Source of the DNA: an uncultured Alphaproteobacteria bacterium
GTDB lineage: Bacteria; Pseudomonadota; Alphaproteobacteria; CAAHEQ01; UBA3637
Reading direction: 5' to 3'
Assembly: GCA_934202735.1 (NCBI GenBank)
Contig: CAKPYH010000002.1
Location: forward strand, 62,001-126,000
DNA: 64,000 nucleotides
The notes beneath the pieces were generated by a model. It saw only the letters and a list, made by a program, of their open reading frames with translations. It made no database searches and was not told where the DNA came from. Position numbers and translations under genes: made by a program. Shown piece by piece: positions 1-7,609 of this stretch. The stretch's first letter is position 1. Every line of letters starts with the position of its first letter.

Positions 1-801
1 CCGCTGCATTATCGGATTATTCCGCAACTGTGTGCATCTGCCCGGGCGACAATTTTCTTTGCCACGGATACGTTTTTGGCCGGTTATGCCAAATGTGCCA
101 ATCCGTACGATTTTAACAGTCTGCGGTTGGTGGCTGCCGGTGCCGAAAAAGTCAAGGATGATACACGGAAAATTTGGTCTGAAAAATTCGGAGTGCGTGT
201 TTTGGAAGGATATGGGGCAACGGAATGTTCCCCTTTTATCTCCTGTAATTCATTCTTGGAACAACGGTTGGGATCGGTGGGGCGGTTTTTACCGCGCATG
301 GAATATCGGTTAAAGCCGGTGGAAGGTATTACCGAAGGGGGTGAATTATGGGTGAAAGGTCCGAATATCATGATGGGCTATATGCGACATGATCAACCTT
401 TGGTGTTGGATCCGCCAAAAGACGGGTGGTATGATACGGGGGATATCGTTGAAGTTGATTCGGACGGTTATATTTTCATCAAAGGGCGTTGTAAACGTTT
501 TGCCAAAATCGGGGGGGAAATGGTATCCTTGATGGCGGTAGAAAGTGTTATCAATAAAAAATGGCCCGATTATATTTCCGGGGCGGTCAATATTCCCGAT
601 CCGCGTAAAGGCGAACAAATTGTTTTGGTTACAACGTGTAAAGACATTACCAAAGAGGCATTGATCGCGGTATTTCGGGCGGCCGGAGTGACAGAATTGG
701 GTTTGCCGAGCCGTATTATTATAACGGATACCCCCCCTTTATTAGGAACCGGCAAGTTTAACTATGTCTTGGCCAAAGAAATGGCTTTAAAAGACGCGTA
801 A
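1..801 (+). CDS. aas: Acyl-[ACP]/2-acyl-GPE synthetase, C-terminal part (5' truncated by window edge)
   Basis: The reading frame is open from base 1 and ends with TAA at 799-801, so only the C-terminal ~266 residues are present. It carries the adenylate-forming enzyme motifs GYGATECSP (A5-like), GWYDTGDIV and a KIGGEMVS segment that matches the Aas/long-chain acyl-ACP synthetase group. In that family the domain activates a fatty acid with ATP for transfer to ACP or to lysophospholipid at the inner membrane. Whether an acyltransferase domain precedes it cannot be seen. A terminator follows at once, so the gene ends its transcription unit. Another acyl-CoA/ACP synthetase subfamily is possible. 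Confidence 0.82.
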   Translation, partial: PLHYRIIPQLCASARATIFFATDTFLAGYAKCANPYDFNSLRLVAAGAEKVKDDTRKIWSEKFGVRVLEGYGATECSPFISCNSFLEQRLGSVGRFLPRMEYRLKPVEGITEGGELWVKGPNIMMGYMRHDQPLVLDPPKDGWYDTGDIVEVDSDGYIFIKGRCKRFAKIGGEMVSLMAVESVINKKWPDYISGAVNIPDPRKGEQIVLVTTCKDITKEALIAVFRAAGVTELGLPSRIIITDTPPLLGTGKFNYVLAKEMALKDA

Positions 802-821
802 AAACAGGACGGTACCGGTGA

Positions 822-866
822 TTTCCCCGTAGGTTTTTGACAAGCCTGCGGGGAAAAATCATTTTA
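822..866 (+). terminator. Rho-independent terminator after aas
   Basis: A 12-bp stem (822-833 with 845-856, one T-G wobble) is followed by an A/T-rich tail. It lies 20 nt after the aas stop. Confidence 0.7.
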
Positions 867-879
867 TTAAAAATAAGGC

Positions 880-908
880 TTGCAATTTTTATAAAAATGG
901 ATTATACT
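880..908 (+). promoter_or_regulatory. Sigma70-type promoter of rpsU
   Basis: TTGCAA at 880-885 and TATACT at 903-908 are separated by exactly 17 nt and lie 48 nt before the rpsU start codon. Confidence 0.75.
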
Positions 909-955
909 AACACCACTTTGAAACTTTTAGACCGTTGGAAAGGGGTGAAAAAAAT

Positions 956-1156
956 ATGGTAACTATTGTTGTTCATGACAATAATGTGGAACAGGCTTTG
1001 CGTGTTTTGAAAAAGAAAATGCAACGTGAAGGTAGTTTGCGTGAAATGAAATTGCGGCGGTATTACGAAAAACCGTCCGAAAAGAAATTGCGCAAGGCAA
1101 CCGAATGTCTGCGCCGATCCCGGAAAATGCAACGGAAACGTTATAACGAAGGCTAG
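956..1156 (+). CDS. rpsU: 30S ribosomal protein S21
   Basis: This 66-residue, very basic protein begins MVTIVVHDNNVEQALRVLKK and carries the LRRYYEKPSEKK segment of bacterial S21. S21 binds the small subunit near the anti-Shine-Dalgarno end of 16S rRNA and helps initiation. ATG 956 is preferred over an in-frame TTG at 935 because the purine-rich GGAAAGGGGTG sits in front of it and S21 starts at this residue in relatives. It has its own promoter and terminator, so it is monocistronic. Confidence 0.95.
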   Translation: MVTIVVHDNNVEQALRVLKKKMQREGSLREMKLRRYYEKPSEKKLRKATECLRRSRKMQRKRYNEG

Positions 1157-1174
1157 AACCTTTTGGACCGTTTT

Positions 1175-1206
1175 GGCACCGCCTTTTGGGGCGGTGCTTT
1201 TTTTTG
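1175..1206 (+). terminator. Rho-independent terminator after rpsU
   Basis: GCACCGCC (1176-1183) pairs with GGCGGTGC (1190-1197), followed by eight T residues. Confidence 0.92.
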
Positions 1207-1273
1207 GGGGCATAATAGGAAACCGATCCGTAAGGAAAAAATGAAAATCATGTAAAAAAATCTCTTGGGGGGC

Positions 1274-1302
1274 TGGACAAAATCAAAAAAAAAGTGTATA
1301 AG
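1274..1302 (+). promoter_or_regulatory. Promoter of nifJ
   Basis: TGGACA at 1274-1279 and TATAAG at 1297-1302 have a 17-nt spacer, 38 nt before the nifJ start. Confidence 0.65.
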
Positions 1303-1340
1303 GTCCCCATCCATTTTTAATTTAACGAAAGGATATTTAA

Positions 1341-4300
1341 ATGGCTAAAACAAAAATGCTGGACGGTAATGAAGCGGCCGCTCTGGTGGCACATAAATTA
1401 AATGAAGTTTCAATTATCTATCCGATTACGCCTTCTTCACCGATGGGTGAATGGTCTGATCAATGGGCGGCTGCGGGGATAACCAATATCTGGGGTAAAG
1501 TGCCGGAAGTTTTGGAAATGCAATCCGAAGCCGGGGCCATCGGTGCCGTTCACGGTTCGTTGCAGGCCGGATCCATTACCACAACTTACACGGCCTCTCA
1601 AGGGTTGTTGTTGATGATTCCGAACATGTATAAAATTGCAGGTGAATTGACACCATTCGTGATGCATGTGGCGGCGCGGACAATTGCCGGACATGCCCTG
1701 TCTATTTTCGGTGATCATTCGGACGTGATGGCTTGCCGTCAGACGGGCTTTGCCATGTTGGCCAGTAATTCGGTACAGGAAGCCCATGATTTGGCTGCGA
1801 TTGCACAGATGAGCACATTCTTGTCCCGTATTCCGTTCCTGCACTTTTTTGACGGTTTCCGGACTTCTCATGAAATCAATAAAATCAATCTGATGAGTGA
1901 TGACGACCTGCGTACTTTGATGGACGGGATTCCGATGGACTTTACGGTCAAACATGCTTTAACACCGGAAAATCCGACCATTCGCGGTACGGCACAAAAT
2001 CCGGATATTTTCTTCCAAACCAAGGAAGCCGCCAACAAATACTACAATGCGGTACCGGGTATCGTGGAAGAATGTATGCGCAAGTTTGAAAAAATCGTTG
2101 GGCGCAGTTATCACATTGTTGACTATGTGGGCCCGGCTGATGCGGAACACGTAGTGGTTGCTATGGGATCCGGTGTGGAAGTGTTGGAAGAGACGGCTCA
2201 TGCCTTAAATGCCAAAGGTGCTAAGTACGGTGTGATTTCCGTGCACTTATATCGTCCGTTCCCCAAAGAAGCATTCCTGAAAGCTTTACCGGCGACAACC
2301 AAGTATATTACGGTTTTGGATCGGACAAAGGAATCCGGTTCGGTGGGTGAACCGTTGTATTTGGATGTGGTATCCACTTTGGCCGAAGGGGTTAAAGGGG
2401 CTATGCCCAAAGTGTTGGGTGGTCGCTATGGGTTATCCTCAAAAGAATTCAACCCGGCAATGGCTAAGGCGGTCTTTGAAAACACGACCAAAAACCATTT
2501 CACGGTGGGGATTGATGATGATGTAACGCACTTATCATTGGATTACGATCCGCACTTTGATATTGAAGGTGATGACGTATCTCGTTGTGTCTTTGTGGGC
2601 CTGGGGGCTGATGGTACAGTGGGTGCGAACAAAAACTCCATTAAAATTATTGCCGATGGTGAAGACTATTATGGTCAAGCCTATTTTGTTTATGATTCCA
2701 AAAAGTCCGGTGGTATGACCACATCACACTTGCGCTTTTCCAAAAAGCCGATTCGGGCGCCGTATCAGATTCAAACGGCCGGTTTTGTGGCGTGCCATCA
2801 CATGCCGTTCTTGTTCAAGACCGATATTTTGACTTTTGCAGCTCCGGGGGCCGTTTTCTTGATTAACACGCAAGAACCGCCTGAAAAAGTTTGGGAAACT
2901 CTGCCGCGTGAAGTGCAACAGGAAATCGTGGACAAGCATATCCGTCTGTACGCGATTGATGCTGTATCCGTTGCGGAAAAGACGGGGATGGGTCGCCGAA
3001 TTAACACGATTATGCAAACGTGTTTCTTTGCCATTTCCGGTGTGTTGCCCAAAGATGAAGCTATTGCTAAGATTAAAGCATCTATTACCAAAACTTACAT
3101 GAAAAAAGGTCAGGAAATTGTAGATGCGAATATCAAAGCGGTTGATGCGTCTTTGGCGCATTTGCATGAAATTCCGGTGGGGCCTGTCAATTCAAAATTG
3201 ATGCGTCAACCGGGTATTCCGGCCGGTGCCCCCGAATTGCTGGAAAAAGTGACCAGTCCCATTATTGAAGGGCGGGGCGATCGTTTGCCGGTGAGTGCTT
3301 TTGAAACGACGGCGGACGGTGTATGGCCCACAGATACGGCTAAATATGAAAAACGCCGGATTGCAACCGAAATCCCGGAATGGGATCCGGAAATTTGTAT
3401 CCAGTGCGGTAAGTGTATATCCGTATGTCCCCATGCGGCTTTGCGTGCCAAAGTATTTGATCCGGCTAAATTGGCAACGGCTCCGGCGGGTTTCCGTTCG
3501 GCCGATTATAAAGCCAAAGATTTTGCGGGTCAAAAATGGGTGGTACAAGTGGCACCGGAAGATTGTACCGGTTGCTCGTTGTGTACACAGGTTTGTCCGG
3601 CCAAGTCCAAGACCGAACCGGTCAAAAAGGCTTTGGTGATGGAACCGATTGAAAAGAATTTGGACGCTGAAATTGCTAACTTCAAATTCTTTATGGAACT
3701 GCCTGATGCCGACAGAAGCAAATTGAACCCCAAGATGATTAAATCTGTCGCTTTAATGCGGCCGCTGTTTGAATTTTCGGGTGCTTGTGCGGGTTGCGGT
3801 GAAACGCCGTATGTCAAGATGATGACGCAGTTGTTCGGTGATCGGTTGGTGATTGCGAATGCAACGGGTTGTTCATCCATTTACGGCGGGAACTTGCCGA
3901 CTACACCGTATGCCAAAGATGCCAAAGGGCATGGACCGGCTTGGGCGAACAGTTTGTTTGAAGACAATGCCGAATTCGGCTTGGGTATGCGGACTTCCAT
4001 TGATTCCAAAACGGCTTTTGCAACACAACTGTTGACGGAAATGCGTGCCGAAGTCGGAGAAGAATTGGCGAAATCCTTATTAGAAGCCGATCAATCCACC
4101 GAACAAGGCATTACCGAACAACGGATGCGTGTGGAAATGCTGAAACAAAAATTGGCGACCATGCAAACGCCGAAAGCCAAATTATTGGCGGATAATGCCG
4201 ATTATCTGGTCAAGAAATCCGTATGGATTTTGGGCGGTGACGGTTGGGCCTATGATATTGGTTACGGCGGATTGGATCATGTCCTGTATTCCGGCAAGAA

Positions 4301-4859
4301 CGTGAATATTCTGGTTTTGGATACGGAAGTGTATTCCAACACCGGCGGACAACGGTCCAAAGCGACTCCGATTGGGGCCAGTGCCAAGTTTGCTACATCG
4401 GGCAGTGCGTTGCCGCGCAAGGATTTGGCGATGATTGCAGCGTCTTCGGGCGGTGTGTATGTCGGGACCATTTCTTTGGGGGCCAAGGATTCCCATGCCT
4501 TGCAGGTAATGAACGAAGCCGAATCCTTTAACGGACCGTCTTTGATTATTGCTTACAGCCATTGTATCTCTCATGGATACGATATTGGCAAGAAAGGCTT
4601 GGAACACCAAAAGATGGCGGTTGAAACGGGTTTGTGGAATTTGTTCCGTTATGACCCGCGGCGCAAAGCGCAAGGCTTAAATCCGTTCCAGTTGGACAGC
4701 AAGCCGACACGTCCGGTGGCCGAATTCATGGCAACCGAAACACGGTTCAAATTTGTGCGGCAACAAAATCCTGAACACTATGAAAAGTTAGTTCAGATGA
4801 ATCAAGCACAAATTGATGAACGCGTGGCGTTCTACACCAAGATGGCTAAAGACGATTAA
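1341..4859 (+). CDS. nifJ: Pyruvate:ferredoxin (flavodoxin) oxidoreductase
   Basis: This 1172-residue single-chain enzyme decarboxylates pyruvate to acetyl-CoA and CO2 and reduces ferredoxin or flavodoxin in the cytoplasm. The sequence shows the N-terminal pyrimidine-binding domain (YPITPSSPMGEW), the CoA-binding middle domain, an inserted 2x[4Fe-4S] domain (CIQCGKC...CP near residue 686; CTGCSLC...CP near 742) and the C-terminal TPP domain with its own cluster Cys (ACAGCGETP near 815, and ATGCSSIYGG). Length is as expected for the homodimeric type. The start has AACGAAAGGATATTTA before it. The gene stands alone between its promoter and terminator. The enzyme class is oxygen-sensitive, which suggests anaerobic or microaerobic energy metabolism. 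Confidence 0.96.
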   Translation: MAKTKMLDGNEAAALVAHKLNEVSIIYPITPSSPMGEWSDQWAAAGITNIWGKVPEVLEMQSEAGAIGAVHGSLQAGSITTTYTASQGLLLMIPNMYKIAGELTPFVMHVAARTIAGHALSIFGDHSDVMACRQTGFAMLASNSVQEAHDLAAIAQMSTFLSRIPFLHFFDGFRTSHEINKINLMSDDDLRTLMDGIPMDFTVKHALTPENPTIRGTAQNPDIFFQTKEAANKYYNAVPGIVEECMRKFEKIVGRSYHIVDYVGPADAEHVVVAMGSGVEVLEETAHALNAKGAKYGVISVHLYRPFPKEAFLKALPATTKYITVLDRTKESGSVGEPLYLDVVSTLAEGVKGAMPKVLGGRYGLSSKEFNPAMAKAVFENTTKNHFTVGIDDDVTHLSLDYDPHFDIEGDDVSRCVFVGLGADGTVGANKNSIKIIADGEDYYGQAYFVYDSKKSGGMTTSHLRFSKKPIRAPYQIQTAGFVACHHMPFLFKTDILTFAAPGAVFLINTQEPPEKVWETLPREVQQEIVDKHIRLYAIDAVSVAEKTGMGRRINTIMQTCFFAISGVLPKDEAIAKIKASITKTYMKKGQEIVDANIKAVDASLAHLHEIPVGPVNSKLMRQPGIPAGAPELLEKVTSPIIEGRGDRLPVSAFETTADGVWPTDTAKYEKRRIATEIPEWDPEICIQCGKCISVCPHAALRAKVFDPAKLATAPAGFRSADYKAKDFAGQKWVVQVAPEDCTGCSLCTQVCPAKSKTEPVKKALVMEPIEKNLDAEIANFKFFMELPDADRSKLNPKMIKSVALMRPLFEFSGACAGCGETPYVKMMTQLFGDRLVIANATGCSSIYGGNLPTTPYAKDAKGHGPAWANSLFEDNAEFGLGMRTSIDSKTAFATQLLTEMRAEVGEELAKSLLEADQSTEQGITEQRMRVEMLKQKLATMQTPKAKLLADNADYLVKKSVWILGGDGWAYDIGYGGLDHVLYSGKNVNILVLDTEVYSNTGGQRSKATPIGASAKFATSGSALPRKDLAMIAASSGGVYVGTISLGAKDSHALQVMNEAESFNGPSLIIAYSHCISHGYDIGKKGLEHQKMAVETGLWNLFRYDPRRKAQGLNPFQLDSKPTRPVAEFMATETRFKFVRQQNPEHYEKLVQMNQAQIDERVAFYTKMAKDD

Positions 4860-4874
4860 AACGTCCGATAACCT

Positions 4875-4905
4875 GACACCCCGACCGATTGGCCGGGGTG
4901 TTATT
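4875..4905 (+). terminator. Rho-independent terminator after nifJ
   Basis: ACACCCCG (4876-4883) pairs with CGGGGTGT (4894-4901); two more C-G pairs close a GATT loop; a short T-rich tail follows. Confidence 0.75.
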
Positions 4906-4914
4906 GTATAGAAA

Positions 4915-4935
4915 ACTACCGGCTAGTCCGGTAGT
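4915..4935. repeat. Perfect 8-bp palindrome, probable IS200-like left-end hairpin
   Basis: ACTACCGG, CTAGT loop, CCGGTAGT forms a perfect hairpin about 100 bp before the tnpA remnant. IS200/IS605 elements end in subterminal hairpins rather than inverted repeats, so this may be the left end of the dead element. The assignment is inference from position. Confidence 0.45.
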
Positions 4936-4963
4936 TCCGGAGAGCTTATAGCTATGCAAGAAA

Positions 4964-5028
4964 AAAATCCTTTGTTATAACGAGAGAGATGATTTGCGAA
5001 AGTCAATCAAGAAATAACAAAGGATTTT
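4964..5028 (+). promoter_or_regulatory. 15-bp inverted repeat that would hide the tnpA ribosome-binding site
   Basis: Bases 4964-4978 and 5014-5028 are perfect 15-bp complements. The downstream arm contains AAAGGA, the Shine-Dalgarno of the tnpA remnant, so folding of the leader RNA would block translation. IS200 is known to use just such a leader stem-loop to keep transposase levels low. Confidence 0.6.
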
Positions 5029-5031
5029 AAA

Positions 5032-5181
5032 ATGGACAATAGACCATTATCGCACACGCCATGGAATTGCAAGTACCATGTTGTATTCGCACCCAAATAT
5101 TGCAGATATGCCTTTTACGAATGGCGACGAATGGAAATAGGTCAAATATTCGCGGTACCACCGGCTCATGGGACTGCGTAA
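5032..5181 (+). pseudogene. tnpA: IS200/IS605-family transposase TnpA, N-terminal fragment
   Basis: ATG 5032 opens a 49-codon frame beginning MDNRPLSHTPWNCKYHVVFA and continuing with PKYCR, which is the standard N-terminus of IS200 TnpA (WNCKYHIVFAPKYRR in relatives). The frame leaves the family after about residue 40 and stops at TAA 5179-5181, so the HUH and catalytic Tyr parts are missing. Full-length TnpA is about 150 residues. The leader hairpins upstream are still intact, so this is a fairly recent internal deletion. Confidence 0.72.
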
Positions 5182-5183
5182 AT

Positions 5184-5208
5184 AAAAAGTTGCCGGTGGC
5201 AAGTTTTT
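5184..5208. terminator. Small symmetric hairpin after the tnpA remnant
   Basis: TTGCC-GGT-GGCAA (5190-5202) is flanked by five A residues on the left and five T residues on the right. It could work as a terminator in both directions or be the right-end hairpin of the IS200-like remnant. Confidence 0.4.
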
Positions 5209-5300
5209 ATGCTTCGCCATTCACCTTATTGAAAACAAGGACAACCCTTTGTCCACCGTTTGAAATCTAGGTGGAATTGAACAAGGATAGGAGTAGGCCT

Positions 5301-5349
5301 GTCATCTTCGGGCTTGACCCGGGTACCCCCCCGTCATCTTCGGGCCCTG
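5301..5349. repeat. Two partial copies of the GTCATCTTCGGG palindromic repeat
   Basis: GTCATCTTCGGGCTTGACCC starts at 5301 and a second copy of the first 12 bases starts at 5333. Complete elements of the same family lie at 28747-28842 and 28861-28940. The copies here are damaged. The rest of 5182-5408 holds no gene that I can support. Confidence 0.65.
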
Positions 5350-5408
5350 TCGGAGAACCGGTGGAAAACGTCAATAAGTTCTGAACCCAGAACGAGGCGT
5401 TGACCTGA

Positions 5409-5687
5409 CTAAACGTTAGAGGCTTTATGAGTCTTTTTTTGACGCAAAGACAGACAATCCAGTTGATGCTTGTACGCTTGACACTTATCACGATAATACG
5501 TTAACGCAAACATGCGTACCGCCGTAGACAACCCCATACGCCCCCGTTCCTGATCTAACCGGGAACACAGATAATGAATGGTTGTGTTCTCGTTCATACA
5601 AATTTCGTTGATATAGACCCATGTTTGTCGCAGCAAACGCACGCTGGTGCGCCGACCATTGACCATAACCGTTTTACAAAAAAACAT
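5409..5687 (-). CDS. Ribbon-helix-helix domain protein (RHH_4-like)
   Basis: The 92-residue product contains VNGRRTSVRL, then a helix with INEICMNENTTIHYLCSRLD and an S-x-A-V-R-M-F-x-L-x-Y-Y-R end. This is the layout of the alphaproteobacterial RHH_4 family (VNGRRTSVRLE...LHDLCSRID...), small proteins thought to bind DNA as dimers through the N-terminal ribbon. ATG 5687 has an excellent AAGGAGGTTT Shine-Dalgarno and a good promoter upstream. The last ~15 residues look unrelated to the family. It is monocistronic, next to the IS scar. Its target is unknown. Confidence 0.75.
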   Translation of the reverse strand: MFFCKTVMVNGRRTSVRLLRQTWVYINEICMNENTTIHYLCSRLDQERGRMGLSTAVRMFALTYYRDKCQAYKHQLDCLSLRQKKTHKASNV

Positions 5688-5714
5688 CCGAAACCTCCTT
5701 TGGTGGATAAGGCG

Positions 5715-5743
5715 ATTGTATCACATTTTAATGTTGTTTGCAA
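5715..5743 (-). promoter_or_regulatory. Promoter of the RHH gene
   Basis: Reading the minus strand, TTGCAA (5743-5738) and TACAAT (5720-5715) have a 17-nt spacer, 28 nt before the start codon. Confidence 0.7.
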
Positions 5744-6043
5744 TACTAAATATCAACACAATACCCGTAAGGGTTGTCTATCGGTCCTATTCCTTTGAAT
5801 TATATAGACTTATTTTTTGAAAAAAATTGTGTCGTGTGTGATAAAAAATGCTTGTCCTTTATATTGGTCTTTTTATGCGATTATTTTTTCTCTGATCATC
5901 GGTGAACGCTGAAATAGACAGTGAGTGAGAGTGTTTATCAATATTTCTGTCTCTATTTTAACGATATAGCCCCAGGAAAAAGATTTAAATATCATCCTTC
6001 AAGTTTTGTGACAATTCAAAAAACTTGAACGGGATACAATGAA
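5744..6043. other. A/T-rich intergenic region without a supported gene
   Basis: About 300 bases between the RHH promoter and the hisS terminator. The only clear structure is a hairpin of TTCAAGTTTT (5998-6007) with AAAACTTGAA (6020-6029). No open frame with a Shine-Dalgarno was found. Confidence 0.5.
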
Positions 6044-6066
6044 CGGGGGATGATACACATCCCCCG
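6044..6066 (-). terminator. Hairpin downstream of hisS
   Basis: CGGGGGAT (6044-6051) pairs with ATCCCCCG (6059-6066) around a 7-nt loop, 32 nt past the hisS stop on the minus strand. The T tail is weak, so efficiency is uncertain. Confidence 0.5.
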
Positions 6067-6098
6067 ATGCTTTTATGTATGTTATTTATCAGGATTCG

Positions 6099-7355
6099 CT
6101 ATTGTAAAGCATCCTTGAAAATCTCAATAAATCGTCCATAACCGGCCCGTGTTAGTTGTTCTTTTTGAAACTTGGCGTTACTGTTACGGCGGACAACTAA
6201 CGCACGCACACCCATTTGGCGGAGTGTTTTGGCTTGCTTCATGACATCACGAATTTTATTTTGCGGAACTTTTTTATCAATTAAAAAGGCGGTGTTTTCC
6301 GCACCCCCCGGTATACGAAACCCTTTATCCTTCAAGACGGCCAAAATACGTTCTAACCCGATGGAAAAACCACAAGCCGGAACCGGATGCCCCATGTATT
6401 TGCCAATCATTTCATCGTATCGGCCACCGCCGGCGACAGATAGGCGAAAAGCCGCTAATTCCACTTCAAAAATCGGACCGGTATAGTACCCCATACCGCG
6501 CACTAATGTAGGATCAAAAATAATCTTACCTTTATCCCCCAGTGTAGATGCAACCGTTTCCATAATTGTGTCCAAATTTGCGGTTATTTCTCCATCGGCA
6601 AACGGTAAGCCGCGTGCGGTTAAATAGGCACGACTGGATTGAAACGGTATTTCCAAACCCTGATACAGAGCGGTATATTTTTCTATGGCCGCCGAATCAA
6701 TGCCTTCGGCCACCAACATATCGCGTACCCCGTCCAGGCCCACTTTATCCATCTTGTCCAAAATGATAAAGACGGTGTCTAGTTTGTCCGCCGGCATACC
6801 GCAAAAGACAGCCATTTCTTTTAATAAACGGCGATCATTGACCCGAATCGTAAAGCAACCCAGATCCAGCCGACTCAACATATCGGCGGTGGCAGCCATT
6901 AATTCAATTTCGGCCAAGTTTGAAGAATCTCCCAAAATATCTATGTCGCATTGGGTAAATTGACGAAAACGTCCTTTTTGAGGGCGGTCGGCACGAAAAG
7001 ACGGCCCGATTTGACAAGCCTTGAACGGAACTGGTAATTTGTCTGCATTATTTGCATAAAAACGCGCCAAGGGAACCGTTAAATCGTATCTGAGCCCCGA
7101 ATCGCACATATCATCAGGGCCGGTAGCGGTGGCCAGTTTTTCGCCCCGTTTCATGATTTTGAAAATCAGTTGTTCGTTTTCACCGCCTTCTTTGCTGGTC
7201 AGGTTTTCAATGTGTTCAATGATGGGTGTTTCAATGAGATCAAAACCGTAGGTACGATAGGCATCTTTAATTTGACGTATCACATATTCACGGATGACCA
7301 TGTCCTCGGGTAATTGTTCAGGCATCCCTTTAACAGGGGTCTTGATAAAAGGCAT
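6099..7355 (-). CDS. hisS: Histidyl-tRNA synthetase
   Basis: This 418-residue class II synthetase charges tRNA-His. It shows motif 1/2 elements (GLRYDLTVPLARFYA; RADRPQKGRFRQFTQCDID), the histidine-binding LVRGMGYYTGPIFE and motif 3 (GFSIGLERI), then a C-terminal anticodon-binding domain (VRALVVRRNSNAKFQKEQL). Motif 2 resembles the Bacteroidota/eukaryote-like HisRS branch more than the E. coli type, as far as I can judge by eye. ATG 7355 has AGAAAGGAAC before it. It is the last gene of the minus-strand run beginning at 9168, 12 nt after the FTR-like gene. Confidence 0.95.
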   Translation of the reverse strand: MPFIKTPVKGMPEQLPEDMVIREYVIRQIKDAYRTYGFDLIETPIIEHIENLTSKEGGENEQLIFKIMKRGEKLATATGPDDMCDSGLRYDLTVPLARFYANNADKLPVPFKACQIGPSFRADRPQKGRFRQFTQCDIDILGDSSNLAEIELMAATADMLSRLDLGCFTIRVNDRRLLKEMAVFCGMPADKLDTVFIILDKMDKVGLDGVRDMLVAEGIDSAAIEKYTALYQGLEIPFQSSRAYLTARGLPFADGEITANLDTIMETVASTLGDKGKIIFDPTLVRGMGYYTGPIFEVELAAFRLSVAGGGRYDEMIGKYMGHPVPACGFSIGLERILAVLKDKGFRIPGGAENTAFLIDKKVPQNKIRDVMKQAKTLRQMGVRALVVRRNSNAKFQKEQLTRAGYGRFIEIFKDALQ

Positions 7356-7367
7356 CTTTGTTCCTTT

Positions 7368-7595
7368 CTAACCGTTAGTATCACGCACAAACAGGTTGCA
7401 ATGGCAATGCCCCATTTCAGCAATTTCTTTTTCATGTTCGCCGCACGGGCAGTATCCGCGTGATACATCGCACGGACAGTGTCCACCGCACGCCGTCAGA
7501 CACCGATTGATAATTTTATCGGCAAACGGAGACAGTTTATATCCCTTTGCGGCTGCATACAATTCTACAACATGCTTAAAGTGTTCATTATCCAT
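7368..7595 (-). CDS. Ferredoxin-thioredoxin reductase catalytic-chain-like protein
   Basis: The 75-residue product has the CPC...CPC...CHC pattern (GGHCPCDVS, GYCPCGEHE, GHCHCNLF) that in ferredoxin:thioredoxin reductase beta chains holds a [4Fe-4S] cluster and the redox-active disulfide. The enzyme class passes electrons from ferredoxin to thioredoxin-like proteins. No FTR variable subunit is visible here. The spacing between Cys motifs is shorter than in the plant enzyme and closer to small archaeal and anaerobe forms. ATG 7595 follows AAAGGAC. It sits between pgpA and hisS in one transcription unit. Reduced ferredoxin could come from PFOR. Confidence 0.7.
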   Translation of the reverse strand: MDNEHFKHVVELYAAAKGYKLSPFADKIINRCLTACGGHCPCDVSRGYCPCGEHEKEIAEMGHCHCNLFVRDTNG

Positions 7596-7609
7596 TTTTT
7601 TGTCCTTTC

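Noticed and set aside
1437..1955. A 172-codon minus-strand frame opposite nifJ, and similar antisense frames opposite other genes
   Set aside because: These are shadows produced by codon bias of the real gene, with no Shine-Dalgarno or family likeness.
5061..5270. A 69-codon frame over the IS200 remnant
   Set aside because: The correct transposase frame is the one starting at 5032; this frame has no family likeness in its first part.
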